Below, piece after piece: positions 1 to 8,358 of a DNA stretch of 64,000 nucleotides. Position 1 is the stretch's first letter. Each line of letters begins with the position of its first letter. The notes under the pieces are model-generated. The model was not told the origin of the DNA. It did not search any database and worked only from the letters and a program-made list of their open reading frames with translations. The position numbers and the translations under genes are program-made. The stretch comes from Achromobacter insolitus (GTDB lineage Bacteria > Pseudomonadota > Gammaproteobacteria > Burkholderiales > Burkholderiaceae_B): positions 1-64,000 of the forward strand of contig NZ_NJIF01000009.1 of assembly GCF_002209555.1 (NCBI RefSeq). The letters are read 5' to 3'.

Positions 1-113
1 CGCGGGGCGTCGATAAGCCCGAGGGAATCCGTAGGCAGCCGCCGCAGGCGGCAACGAGGATGACGACGGGGCAGTCCGGAGCGAAGGCTCCGGACCGCAA
101 TCGTTGCCCCGCG
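1..113. repeat. Dispersed structured intergenic repeat, copy A
   Basis: This non-coding element shares a core with a second copy at about 46225-46362. Visible pairing in this copy: an outer stem between 1-14 and 100-113 (12 of 14 positions pair), an inner hairpin at 38-52 (six-base arms GCCGCC/GGCGGC) and a second hairpin at 74-95 built on CCGGAGC-GAAG-GCTCCGG. The other copy keeps the second hairpin but changes its closing pair, and replaces the outer stem and first hairpin with different sequences that still pair. The left arm may extend beyond the window. It lies 3' of the GGDEF/EAL gene. It could be a REP-like element, a transcript-end structure or a small structured RNA; function is unknown. 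Confidence 0.6.
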
Positions 114-142
114 CATCGCGAGTCCCCGACGCGACAGGCGCC

Positions 143-184
143 TTAAGAACCAACACTTAAAAACCAACACCTAAAAACCACGAA
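143..184. repeat. Short 14-bp tandem repeat
   Basis: Two near-identical 14-bp units (TTAAGAACCAACAC at 143-156, TTAAAAACCAACAC at 157-170) are followed by a degraded third (171-184). It lies between the structured repeat and the stop codon of the GGDEF/EAL gene. It is AT-richer than its surroundings. No function can be assigned. Confidence 0.6.
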
Positions 185-202
185 ACGCCAGCAGCCCCCC
201 CC

Positions 203-2818
203 TTACGGTCTACCTCTCAACCACTCCTCAAGATCAGCAGCCGGCAACGGCGGAGAAAACAGAAAGCCTTGCCCCGCCGCACATCCCTGCTCGATCAGGA
301 ACCGCCGCTGTTCCTCGTTCTCGACGCCCTCTGCCACCACAGGCAGGCTCAGGCTTTCCCCGATGCGAATCACCGCGCTGGTCAAGGCCCGTGCCGCGTC
401 GTCGCTTTCCAGGCCCTGCACGAAACTGCGGTCCAGCTTCAGTTCGTCCACAATCAGGCGGCGCAAATGCCCCAGGCTGGAGTAGCCCGTGCCGAAATCG
501 TCCATGGACAGGCGCACGCCCAGGCGGTGCAGCTCGGCGATGGTCCGCAGCGTGCCAGCCGTCGCATCCAGCACGACGCCTTCCGTGATCTCCAGCATCA
601 AATCTGCTGCGGCCAGCCCGAACTCGGCAAGCGTCGCCTCGATCATCCGCGGCAGGTTCAGGTTGTGGAAATTCGTTGCGGACAGGTTCACCGACACCGA
701 CGGCACGCGCAAGCCCTTGGCGCGCCATACCGCCAACTGCGAACATGCCTCGCGCACCGCCCAGTCGCCCAGGTCGCCGATCAGGCCGCATTCCTCGGCC
801 AGCGGCACGAAACGCGCCGGAGAGATATCGCCCAGGGTCGGATGGCGCCAGCGGGCCAGCGCCTCAACCCCATAAAGCTGACCGTTCTTCAGGCCCACCT
901 GCGGCTGATAGTGCAGTCGCAACGCCTTGGCCTCCAGCGCGTCTCGCAGGGCCGCCTCCAGCGCCAGGCGTTCTTGCGCCTGGCGGTTCATCTCGGCGCT
1001 GAAGAAGGAAATACGGTTGCGTCCCGCCGTCTTGGCCTGGTACATGGCCATGTCGGCATGACGCAGCAGCGTATCCATGTCGCGCCCGTTTTCAGGGAAA
1101 ACGCTGATGCCGATGCTGACCGACGGATTCAGCGTGATGCCGCCCACCGAGAAAGGATGGGCCAGGGTCACCAGCACATGCTCGGCCGCGGCGGTCAGAC
1201 GGCCATGCTCGAAATCCGGCATCAGCATCACGAACTCGTCGCCCGACAGCCGGCCCACGATATCCGTCGCGCGCGCCAGGCGCCGCAAGCGCTGCGCCAC
1301 GTCGCGCAGTAACGCGTCACCAATGGGATGCCCCAGCGTATCGTTGACCTGCTTGAAGCGGTCCAGGTCCAGGAACAGCACGGCGACCCGCCTGCGCTCC
1401 GGTTCCGCGCGCGCAATGGCCTGCTCGGCCTGGGCCAGCAGCAGGTTGCGGTTGGGCAGCCCGGTCAGCTCGTCATAGAACGCCAGTTGGCGGATGCGGG
1501 CCCGCGCCTCCTCGCGCTCCAGCGCCAGCGCGCACAGGTATACGCACACGTCCACCAGCCGGTGATGGAAATCGTCGGGCAGGCGCCGTTCGCGGAAATA
1601 AAAGCCGAAAGTGCCTATCACCCGGCCGTCGCTGGACTTGATGGGCGACGACCAGCAGGCCTTCATGTCTTCGGGCAGCGGGAGATGGCGGTAGTCGTCC
1701 CACAGCGGATCGGTGGAGATGTCCGGCACGATCACGGGCCGTCCCAGGTACGCGGAGGTGCCGCAAGCGCCCGCCTGCGGGCCGATGGCCACGCCGTCCA
1801 GGGCGTCGGCATAGGCCTGCGGCAGGCTGGGCGCGGCAAGCGGCCGCAACAGGCCGGCGTCGTCCACCCGCAGGACGCTGGCGGCCACCTCGGGCGCCAG
1901 GCGCTCGACCTCGCGGCACACCATATTCATGACCTCGACCACCGAGGCCTCGTTGACCATGGCCTGCAGCACGCGGCGCTGCAGGACTTCATGCACTTTG
2001 GTGGGCGTGATGTCCGTCAGCACGTCGACGATGTTGACCAGGGCGCCCCGTTCATCGAATACGGAGTTCGCCATCACCGACACCCACAGCGGCCGGCCGG
2101 CGCGGTCGTAGACCAGCACGTCCTTGTGGTAGCCCTCGCGGCAGGCGATGCGGCGGCCTAGCTCCTCGCGCGTGCCGCCATCCTGCCTGCCGCCGGCCAG
2201 CAGTTCTCCCAGCTCCTGGTTCACGGCGTCGCCGCGCGCAAAGCCCAGCATGCGTTGAAAGCCGTCGTTCACGTAGACAATGCGGCCATCGCGGCCCGAC
2301 ACCGCGACCGCGTTGCCGGTTTCATTGATACCCAACAGCAGGAGTCGGATCTCTTCCTGGCGGTCGGCGTCTGCGATGGACTTGCGGGAAATGACGGAAA
2401 TGCGGACGATCTCGCCGGCTTCGTCGGCGATAGGCATGTAGGTGGCTTCGATCCAGACGAAACCGCCGTCCTTCTTGCGGTACCGGCAGGTGCCGGTGAA
2501 ATGCTTGCCGCCCAGCAGCCTGGCCCACACCTGTTCGCCGCCGACGATGCCCTTGCCCCCGTCCATGCTGTCGCAAAGCATGTCGTGGCGCAGCGCCAGA
2601 GCCTCTTCGCGCGCGTAGCCCGTCAAGGCAAGAAAGTTGGCATTGGCGTTCAACAAGGAGCCGGCCGGGTTGAAATCGAACAGCAACAGCGCCCGATCCA
2701 TGGACGCCAGGTATGTGCCCGGGTGCCACGCGGCGCCTTGCGGGCGCTCGCCGGTGACCCCTGGATAGGAATCAAGCATATGGGGCTCCATGCCGGATAA
2801 CAGCTGATCCGGTTTCAT
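203..2818 (-). CDS. PAS-PAS-GAF-GGDEF-EAL c-di-GMP turnover protein
   Basis: This 871-residue cytoplasmic protein carries two PAS domains (about 35-150 and 155-275), a GAF domain (about 280-440), a GGDEF domain (about 445-610) and an EAL domain (about 620-870). The cyclase signature is SGDEF (525-529) instead of GGDEF, with an RxxD inhibitory site RATD (516-519), so cyclase activity is uncertain. The EAL domain looks complete: EALARW (652-657), an EIT motif, DDFGTGYSS and a KLD motif, so phosphodiesterase activity is expected. No membrane segment is visible. Its start codon directly abuts the stop of siaD with no spacer, so it is very probably the fifth cistron of the sia operon. Which reaction dominates cannot be told from sequence. 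Confidence 0.93.
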   Translation of the reverse strand: MKPDQLLSGMEPHMLDSYPGVTGERPQGAAWHPGTYLASMDRALLLFDFNPAGSLLNANANFLALTGYAREEALALRHDMLCDSMDGGKGIVGGEQVWARLLGGKHFTGTCRYRKKDGGFVWIEATYMPIADEAGEIVRISVISRKSIADADRQEEIRLLLLGINETGNAVAVSGRDGRIVYVNDGFQRMLGFARGDAVNQELGELLAGGRQDGGTREELGRRIACREGYHKDVLVYDRAGRPLWVSVMANSVFDERGALVNIVDVLTDITPTKVHEVLQRRVLQAMVNEASVVEVMNMVCREVERLAPEVAASVLRVDDAGLLRPLAAPSLPQAYADALDGVAIGPQAGACGTSAYLGRPVIVPDISTDPLWDDYRHLPLPEDMKACWSSPIKSSDGRVIGTFGFYFRERRLPDDFHHRLVDVCVYLCALALEREEARARIRQLAFYDELTGLPNRNLLLAQAEQAIARAEPERRRVAVLFLDLDRFKQVNDTLGHPIGDALLRDVAQRLRRLARATDIVGRLSGDEFVMLMPDFEHGRLTAAAEHVLVTLAHPFSVGGITLNPSVSIGISVFPENGRDMDTLLRHADMAMYQAKTAGRNRISFFSAEMNRQAQERLALEAALRDALEAKALRLHYQPQVGLKNGQLYGVEALARWRHPTLGDISPARFVPLAEECGLIGDLGDWAVREACSQLAVWRAKGLRVPSVSVNLSATNFHNLNLPRMIEATLAEFGLAAADLMLEITEGVVLDATAGTLRTIAELHRLGVRLSMDDFGTGYSSLGHLRRLIVDELKLDRSFVQGLESDDAARALTSAVIRIGESLSLPVVAEGVENEEQRRFLIEQGCAAGQGFLFSPPLPAADLEEWLRGRP

Positions 2819-3616
2819 TCAGCGTTTCGGAAACCCGAGTTCGACGCGGTCGCGTCCGTCCTGCTTGGCCAGATACAAGGCCTGGTCCGCGCGGCTGAGC
2901 GTTTCAGAGAAGGTTTCTCCCAACTGGTGATATGCCATGCCTATGCTGACCGTCAATCGCAATACGCCATCCCCCACCGTAATCGCCAGGGCCCGCACCG
3001 CGCCGACCAGCCGGTCCATGACGCGCTGCGCGCCCTCGGGCTGGGTGCTGGGCAGCAACACCAGGAATTCCTCGCCGCCCCAGCGGCCGCACAGATCGTA
3101 TTCACGCAGGTTGTTGCCCAGCGCGCCAGCCAGCTCGACCAGCGCGCGGTCGCCCGTTTCATGGCCATAGCGGTCGTTGACGGACTTGAAGTGGTCCACG
3201 TCCAGCATCGCCACGACGAAAGTGGGGCCGCCGCGGGAAACGCGCAAAACCTCCTGCTTGATCATTTCCATCAAGGCGCGCCGATTCAACAGCCCGGTAA
3301 GGGGATCGCGGTTGGAGGTTTCGAGCAACGCCGAATTCAGGTCCCGCATCATGTTCTGATAGTGGTCCGAAATGCGCGCTATGCGGGTCAGGCGACGCAG
3401 CTGCCGGTCAAAACGGTCGCACAGGCCCAGCTCGCGCTCGTGCGCCATGCTCTGGTAGGCATCCGACAGCTGGGTCACGCGCTCGATGCGCGCCATCTGC
3501 TCGGCCGTATGCCGCCAAAGCGCGCCAAGCGCTTCATGCAACGGATGGCCCTGATAGGCCGGGTCCGCCAGCAATTCGGCGATGCGCTTGTCCAGCTGGG
3601 CGGCGTCGGATTTCAT
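2819..3616 (-). CDS. siaD: Diguanylate cyclase SiaD
   Basis: A 265-residue diguanylate cyclase that makes c-di-GMP from two GTP. The N-terminal 100 residues are helical and lack a known sensory domain; the GGDEF domain follows, with an intact GGEEF active site (180-184) and an RxxD inhibitory site REYD (171-174). In Pseudomonas aeruginosa the family member SiaD is activated by binding unphosphorylated SiaC and drives aggregation and biofilm formation. Here it follows siaC with a TGA/ATG overlap and is directly followed by the GGDEF/EAL gene. Length matches the Pseudomonas protein (about 260). The siaABCD order makes the assignment firm. Confidence 0.93.
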   Translation of the reverse strand: MKSDAAQLDKRIAELLADPAYQGHPLHEALGALWRHTAEQMARIERVTQLSDAYQSMAHERELGLCDRFDRQLRRLTRIARISDHYQNMMRDLNSALLETSNRDPLTGLLNRRALMEMIKQEVLRVSRGGPTFVVAMLDVDHFKSVNDRYGHETGDRALVELAGALGNNLREYDLCGRWGGEEFLVLLPSTQPEGAQRVMDRLVGAVRALAITVGDGVLRLTVSIGMAYHQLGETFSETLSRADQALYLAKQDGRDRVELGFPKR

Positions 3617-3990
3617 TGGCGGCCGACGACCGAAAATGGAAAGGTGCAGTCTTCCTTGAATTCCTCGGCCAATTCGCCCACGCGCTCATTGCGCATGTCG
3701 TAGAACCAGGTAACGCTGACTTCACGGCCTTTGCCATGAGCCGCTTCCAGCAGATCGAAAATGTCCATGACGGACTTGATGCTGCTGGTGTTCAGGTACA
3801 GCAGTTCCAATTCCAGCTTCAAGGGTGCGGCGCTGCTCAGCAGGTAGGCCTCGACCCATTCAATGACCGGACCGAACAGTTCGAAGGAATTCTCGGGGTA
3901 GGAGTCGCCGCGCATCGTCAACACGCCGGCCGCGGTGTCGGCCGTAATGGCAGGCGTGGACTGGGTCCCGGGAATATTCAAATCTTTCAT
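3613..3990 (-). CDS. siaC: SiaC phospho-switch protein (DUF1987)
   Basis: A 125-residue protein of the SiaC/DUF1987 family, the phosphorylatable partner that activates SiaD. The motif YLNTSS is present; with the start used here its threonine is residue 68, the same number as the phosphorylated Thr68 known from P. aeruginosa SiaC. A TTG at 4002 would add four residues, but the ATG at 3990 is preceded by GGAG at a good distance (GGAGCAATTG-ATG), which overlaps that TTG, so the ATG is preferred. The gene overlaps siaD by four bases. SiaB should phosphorylate it and SiaA should dephosphorylate it. Confidence 0.92.
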   Translation of the reverse strand: MKDLNIPGTQSTPAITADTAAGVLTMRGDSYPENSFELFGPVIEWVEAYLLSSAAPLKLELELLYLNTSSIKSVMDIFDLLEAAHGKGREVSVTWFYDMRNERVGELAEEFKEDCTFPFSVVGRQ

Positions 3991-4026
3991 CAATTGCTCC
4001 AAATATATTTCTTGGACAGGCGCGGC

Positions 4027-4566
4027 TCAGATCACGACGCTCAGACTGAAGAAGGCCTGCCCTGGCGTCGCGGCAGGCGTCAGGCTGGCTTCCAGCGGCG
4101 CGCCGGCCCGGCGGGCGATGTCGATCAGGCCCAGTCCCGCGCCCGAGGCGACGCCCTGGGCGCGCGGCTTGTGCAGCTGCGCCTTGTATTCGGCTTTCAA
4201 CGCCGCCTTGTCCAGCGCCGCCAGTTCCTGGATGCGCGCGACCAGCGACCGTCCGTCCTCCGCCTTGACGAGATTGCCCGCGGACACCACGTAGCGGCTT
4301 TCATCGCGCCGCCCTATCACCACGGTTGCCGAGGCATCCCCGTCGCCATGCAGCGCGGCGTACTGGCGAATGTTCTGGATCATTTCGATGTAGACCGAAA
4401 AAACGTCCATGGCCTCGGCTGGCCGCACGTGCTCCGCGTTCAGGTAGTTCTTGAGCGCATTGCCGATTTCCTCGATCAGGCTGCGGGAAATCGGTCCGTT
4501 AAAGCACAACAGGGTGCGATTCTGATTGAACCGTTCGCCCAATGCGTATAGATCGGAGGCATTCAT
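4027..4566 (-). CDS. siaB: SiaB-type protein kinase
   Basis: A protein of 179 residues in the SiaB family, related to GHKL ATPase folds. Two expected motifs are visible: an N-box-like EMIQNIRQYA and a glycine-rich GAGLGLIDIARRAG near the C terminus. In Pseudomonas, SiaB phosphorylates SiaC and so shuts off SiaD. It sits between siaA and siaC, 23 bases behind siaA. A GTG at 4575 is an alternative start, but the ATG at 4566 has a GGTGA-like site in front of it. No membrane segment or receiver domain is present. Confidence 0.9.
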   Translation of the reverse strand: MNASDLYALGERFNQNRTLLCFNGPISRSLIEEIGNALKNYLNAEHVRPAEAMDVFSVYIEMIQNIRQYAALHGDGDASATVVIGRRDESRYVVSAGNLVKAEDGRSLVARIQELAALDKAALKAEYKAQLHKPRAQGVASGAGLGLIDIARRAGAPLEASLTPAATPGQAFFSLSVVI

Positions 4567-4589
4567 GGGGGTCACCGCCCTGATAACGT

Positions 4590-6578
4590 TTATTCGAAAC
4601 GGAACGACAGCAGGGTGATGTCATCACGCTGCGGGCGTCCGCCTTGGTACTCGGCCAGCGCCTGGGTAAAAGCGGCCGCCTGTTCGGTTAACGGCCGGCG
4701 CGCGTGCGTCTTGAGCATTTCCGCGAACCGGGTATTGCCAAAGCCAAAGCCGTGCTCGCCCCCGGCCTGGTCCAGGAACCCGTCCGTAACCAGGTAAAAG
4801 GTCCAGCCGGGTTCCATCTTCAGTTCGATGTTTTCGTAGATCTCGGTACGCTTGTCCCCCAGCGCCCGCTTGCCGCCGGGCACCTCGCGCAACGCTTCAC
4901 CGTTGCTCGCGTAGAGGCTGATCTTGGCGCCGGCATAGAGCAGCCTGCCGGCTTGGCGGTCAATATAAACCAGGGCCGCATCGGTATTGGTGGCCAGCGC
5001 GCGCGGCAATTGCGCGTCCGCAAGCATGGCGCGGATGGCGCTGTCGGTGCGCGTCAGGATGGCGGCCGGATCCGCTGGCCCCACCTCGGTGATCGCCAGG
5101 TCTATGGCCGCGCGGGCCAGCATGGTCATCAGGGCGCCGGGCACGCCGTGGCCGGCGCAATCCATGATGCCCAACAGGCAATTGGCGCCGTCGGAACGGA
5201 ACACGTAGAAGTCGCCGCCCACCACGTCGCGGGGCTTCCACAGCACGAAATGGTGCGCGCCCAAGGATTGGGTGAGTTGGCGGTCCGGCAGGATAGCGCG
5301 CTGGATCAGGCTGGCGTAGTCGATCGAATCGTCGATCTTTTTATGGGCGGCGGCCATGGCGCGGTTGGCGTCCTCGAGTTCGGAAGTACGCTCGCGTACC
5401 TTGGTTTCGAGTTCGGCCGTGTGCTGGCGCACTTTGTCCGCCATCACGCCGAATGCGCGGCTGAGGTCGCCGATCTCGTCCTGGCCGCCCGGCGGCAGGC
5501 GCACGTCGTAGCTGCCGTCCGCTATCGCCCGAGCCGACTGCTGCAGGCGGCGCAGGGGACGCAACATCAGCCGTTCGATTGCGTATCCGAAGCACAGCAG
5601 CATGGCCGCAAACAGCACCACCAGGCCGATGGCGGCGGGCCAAAGCCAATCCGTATCCAGCACCCGGGCGGCGCCCAGGTCCACCACCGTCAGCACGTGC
5701 CAATGCAGCTCCGGCATGTAGGCCACGGAAACCAGCTGGCGGATGCCATCCATTTTGACCCATGCGGATTGCACCGATTGCGGCGCGGCCCGGGCCGCCT
5801 TCATGGCGGCGGCCAGCTCGGAGCGCCCCTCGCCGCCGTCCAACAGGTCGAACACCATGCCGCGGCCGGCGCCCGCACCCCCGGCACCCGAGTTGTAGGC
5901 AATGAGCGAGGCATCCATGTGCGCCTGGATCGCGCCTTCCTCGTCGACGATGATGGGGGTGACTCCCGGCTGGCCGCTATTGACGAATTCGTGCAGGAAT
6001 CCGCCGACGTCCAGGCCGGAGCCGGTCAGGCCGATGACCCGGTCGCCATCGCGCACCTGGACGTTGATCCACACCTTGGTCGTCTTGAGCTTCAGGTCCG
6101 GATTGACGTTGATGTTGTATTTTGCCGGCGAGCGCAACGTCAGGTAGAACCAGGCATCATCCGCCGCGCTTTTGCTCAGCGTATAACGCGGCGTCTCCGA
6201 CAGGGGCTGGTCGTCGTTGAAGTAATAGTTGCCAGAAGCCGCGCTGGCGATGAAATAGGCACGGCCCAGCAGATCGCGGCGGTAGCCATCGGCTTCGCGG
6301 AAGAAGAGCTCGCGGGCGGCCGGATCGCTCTCATGGCGCAACCAGCGGCGGGTGACCTCGCTGTCCGCCAGGCGCAGCGACAGGGCCAGTTCGCGAGAGA
6401 CCGGCGCCAGGATGCGCTGGCGGTTCAATTGCGTGAAGTTGTCGGAAAAAGCACGCCCGAAGTGCTCCCTGACCCCGTCCAGCACCTGCCAGCCGATCAG
6501 GGCCGCTGGCGCCAACGCCACCAGGCACGCCAGCAACAGCGCCATCAACGATTTTCTGCGCAAACCCCATTTCGCCAT
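4590..6578 (-). CDS. siaA: SiaA membrane sensor PP2C-type phosphatase
   Basis: A 662-residue inner-membrane protein. A first membrane segment (about 12-30) is followed by a periplasmic Cache-like sensor region (about 35-310), a second membrane segment (about 313-335), a HAMP domain, a short coiled coil and a C-terminal SpoIIE/PP2C phosphatase domain. Metal-site motifs VGGDFY, DCAGHGVPGALM and a late VTDGF are intact. In Pseudomonas, SiaA dephosphorylates SiaC in response to surfactant or carbon-source signals and thus switches on SiaD. It is the first gene of the operon. The ligand of the sensor region cannot be predicted. Confidence 0.92.
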   Translation of the reverse strand: MAKWGLRRKSLMALLLACLVALAPAALIGWQVLDGVREHFGRAFSDNFTQLNRQRILAPVSRELALSLRLADSEVTRRWLRHESDPAARELFFREADGYRRDLLGRAYFIASAASGNYYFNDDQPLSETPRYTLSKSAADDAWFYLTLRSPAKYNINVNPDLKLKTTKVWINVQVRDGDRVIGLTGSGLDVGGFLHEFVNSGQPGVTPIIVDEEGAIQAHMDASLIAYNSGAGGAGAGRGMVFDLLDGGEGRSELAAAMKAARAAPQSVQSAWVKMDGIRQLVSVAYMPELHWHVLTVVDLGAARVLDTDWLWPAAIGLVVLFAAMLLCFGYAIERLMLRPLRRLQQSARAIADGSYDVRLPPGGQDEIGDLSRAFGVMADKVRQHTAELETKVRERTSELEDANRAMAAAHKKIDDSIDYASLIQRAILPDRQLTQSLGAHHFVLWKPRDVVGGDFYVFRSDGANCLLGIMDCAGHGVPGALMTMLARAAIDLAITEVGPADPAAILTRTDSAIRAMLADAQLPRALATNTDAALVYIDRQAGRLLYAGAKISLYASNGEALREVPGGKRALGDKRTEIYENIELKMEPGWTFYLVTDGFLDQAGGEHGFGFGNTRFAEMLKTHARRPLTEQAAAFTQALAEYQGGRPQRDDITLLSFRFE

Positions 6579-6886
6579 GCAAAGTCTTCCTGACAGCCTG
6601 ATAAGACGTAACGTGCGTAAAAAGGGGCGCGTGAATGGGCTTCGGCCGGGAACCAGCCTTTGCCGCGCGATTGCCCCGCTTGTTCGGCCATGAGCCTGAT
6701 GCGGGCGTACCCACGCGGCACGTCCGGCGCGACAAGTTTAGAGAACAGTGGTTCCAATTGAAACAGGTGCAAACGCCTGTAAGGCGTTCCCCCGTTCTTA
6801 GTTTCAGCGCTGCAATGTAAATGTCGGTTTATTGCTTTTTATGTCACGACAGCCGGCTTTTACCCGGTTCCATTGCAGCTTTCTTA
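6579..6886. promoter_or_regulatory. siaA upstream region with palindromes
   Basis: This 308-base gap holds no gene. It is the only place for the sia operon promoter, since siaA reads leftward and livF ends at its other side. A near-palindrome GTTCCAATTGAAAC (6751-6764, one mismatched pair) and a tight hairpin AACGCCT-GTA-AGGCGTT (6772-6788) lie 170-210 bases before siaA. An AGGAAGA ribosome binding site precedes the siaA ATG. The AT-rich part (about 6735-6845) is the likely control region. No terminator with a clear U-tract was seen for livF. Confidence 0.4.
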
Positions 6887-7591
6887 CTACACGCCCAGGT
6901 AGCGCTCCCACAGGCTGCGGTCCGCGTCCAAGGCCTGGGAGTCCCCCGTCCACACGACCTTGCCGCGCTCGAGGATGACGTGGCGGTCCGCCAGGCTCAA
7001 CAGCCGCTCGACATATTTGTCGATCACCAGAATAGTCTGGCCGGCTTGGCGCAAACGCGCCAGGCAACTCCAGATCTCTTCGCGGATCTTGGGCGCCAGG
7101 CCTTCGGTGGCTTCGTCCAGGATCAGCAGCCGCGGATTGGTGACCAGGGCGCGGCCGATGGCCAGCATCTGCTGTTCTCCGCCCGAGAGCTGGTTGCCCA
7201 TGTTGCGGGCACGTTCGTGCAAGCGTGGAAAGAGTTCGAATACGCGTTCGGGCGTCCAAGGTTCGCCGATGTCCGGATTGCGGGCGGCGACGAAGGCGGT
7301 CAGGTGCTCGCGTACCGTCAGGTTGGGAAAACACTGACGCCCCTCCGGCACGATGGCCATGCCCACCCGGGCGATGCGGTCCGGGCTCCAGCCGCTGATA
7401 TCTTGCCCGGCGAACTGGATCTTGCCGCCGCGCAAAGGCAACTGGCCGAACAATGTGCGCAACAGCGTGGTCTTGCCCATGCCATTGCGGCCCAACAGGG
7501 TTACCACCTGGCCCGCTCCGATCTGCAGGTCCACGCCGAACAGCACCTGACTGGCGCCGTAACCGCTCTTGGCGGATTCGATGGTCAGCAT
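6887..7591 (-). CDS. livF: Liv-type ABC importer ATPase (LivF), system 1
   Basis: An ATP-binding subunit of 234 residues that powers a branched-chain-amino-acid-family importer. Walker A GRNGMGKTT, the signature LSGGEQQ and a Walker B LLILDEATEGLAP are all present. It is the last gene of the minus-strand set binding protein-livH-livM-livG-livF. The ATG used overlaps the livG stop by one base (TGATG); a GTG three bases upstream is possible. LivG and LivF normally form a heterodimer on the LivH-LivM membrane pair. The substrate may be branched-chain amino acids or an aromatic acid; see the binding protein. Confidence 0.93.
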   Translation of the reverse strand: MLTIESAKSGYGASQVLFGVDLQIGAGQVVTLLGRNGMGKTTLLRTLFGQLPLRGGKIQFAGQDISGWSPDRIARVGMAIVPEGRQCFPNLTVREHLTAFVAARNPDIGEPWTPERVFELFPRLHERARNMGNQLSGGEQQMLAIGRALVTNPRLLILDEATEGLAPKIREEIWSCLARLRQAGQTILVIDKYVERLLSLADRHVILERGKVVWTGDSQALDADRSLWERYLGV

Positions 7592-8358
7592 CACGCGGTC
7601 TCCTCGTCGCCCAGATAGGCTTGCCGCACTTCCGGGTTGCCGCGGATCTCGTCGGGGGTGCCGGTCGCAATGACGCGCCCATACACCAGCACCGAGAGGC
7701 GATCGGCCAGCCGGAACACTGCCTGCATGTCGTGCTCGACCAGCAGCATGGCAGCGCGGCCCCGCATGGATTCAATCAATTCGGTCAAGCGCACGGTTTC
7801 ATCGGGCCCCATACCCGCCATGGGTTCGTCCAGCAACAGCACGGCGGGGCGCGCGGCCAGGGCCAGCGCAAACTCCACCTTACGCTGCTCACCGTGCGGC
7901 AAGGTGCCGGCCGGGCGCTCCAGCAGGCTGGCGTCGATGGCGCATTCGCGGGCCAGTTCGCGAGCCTGTTCGTACAGGGCGGATTCCGCGGCCCGCGGCT
8001 TCCAGAAGCGGAAGCTGCTGCCAGCATGCGCTTGCACCGCAAGCACCAGGTTATCCAGCACGGTGGACTGTTTGAAAATATTGGTGATCTGGTACGAGCG
8101 CGAAAGCCCGGCGGAGACGCGCTGGTGGGCGTTCATGCCGGTGACGTCGCGCCCGCCCACCTTCAACGTGCCCGAATCCGCCGCCAGCGTCCCCGACAAG
8201 AGATGGATCAGCGTGGACTTGCCCGCGCCGTTGGGCCCGATGAGCGCGTGGATCTCGCCCGGGTTCAGGGATAGCGACACATTGTCGGTGGCGACCAGCG
8301 CGCCGAAGCGGCGCACCAGCCCCGACGCCTGCAGGGCCGGCGTTACGGTAGCGTTCAT
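7591..8358 (-). CDS. livG: Liv-type ABC importer ATPase (LivG), system 1
   Basis: The partner ATPase of LivF, 255 residues. Walker A is GPNGAGKST; the signature reads LPHGEQR, which departs from LSGGQ as is common in LivG proteins, and Walker B is followed by DEPMAGMGP. The start chosen is the ATG at 8358, which overlaps the livM stop by four bases; longer readings upstream would run into livM and do not look like LivG. Translation coupling with livM and livF is likely. Confidence 0.93.
   Translation of the reverse strand: MNATVTPALQASGLVRRFGALVATDNVSLSLNPGEIHALIGPNGAGKSTLIHLLSGTLAADSGTLKVGGRDVTGMNAHQRVSAGLSRSYQITNIFKQSTVLDNLVLAVQAHAGSSFRFWKPRAAESALYEQARELARECAIDASLLERPAGTLPHGEQRKVEFALALAARPAVLLLDEPMAGMGPDETVRLTELIESMRGRAAMLLVEHDMQAVFRLADRLSVLVYGRVIATGTPDEIRGNPEVRQAYLGDEETA

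Noticed and set aside
4704-6593. A 629-codon open frame antisense to siaA
   Set aside because: Composition rich in His, Gln and Arg, typical for shadow frames; siaA has a complete domain set.
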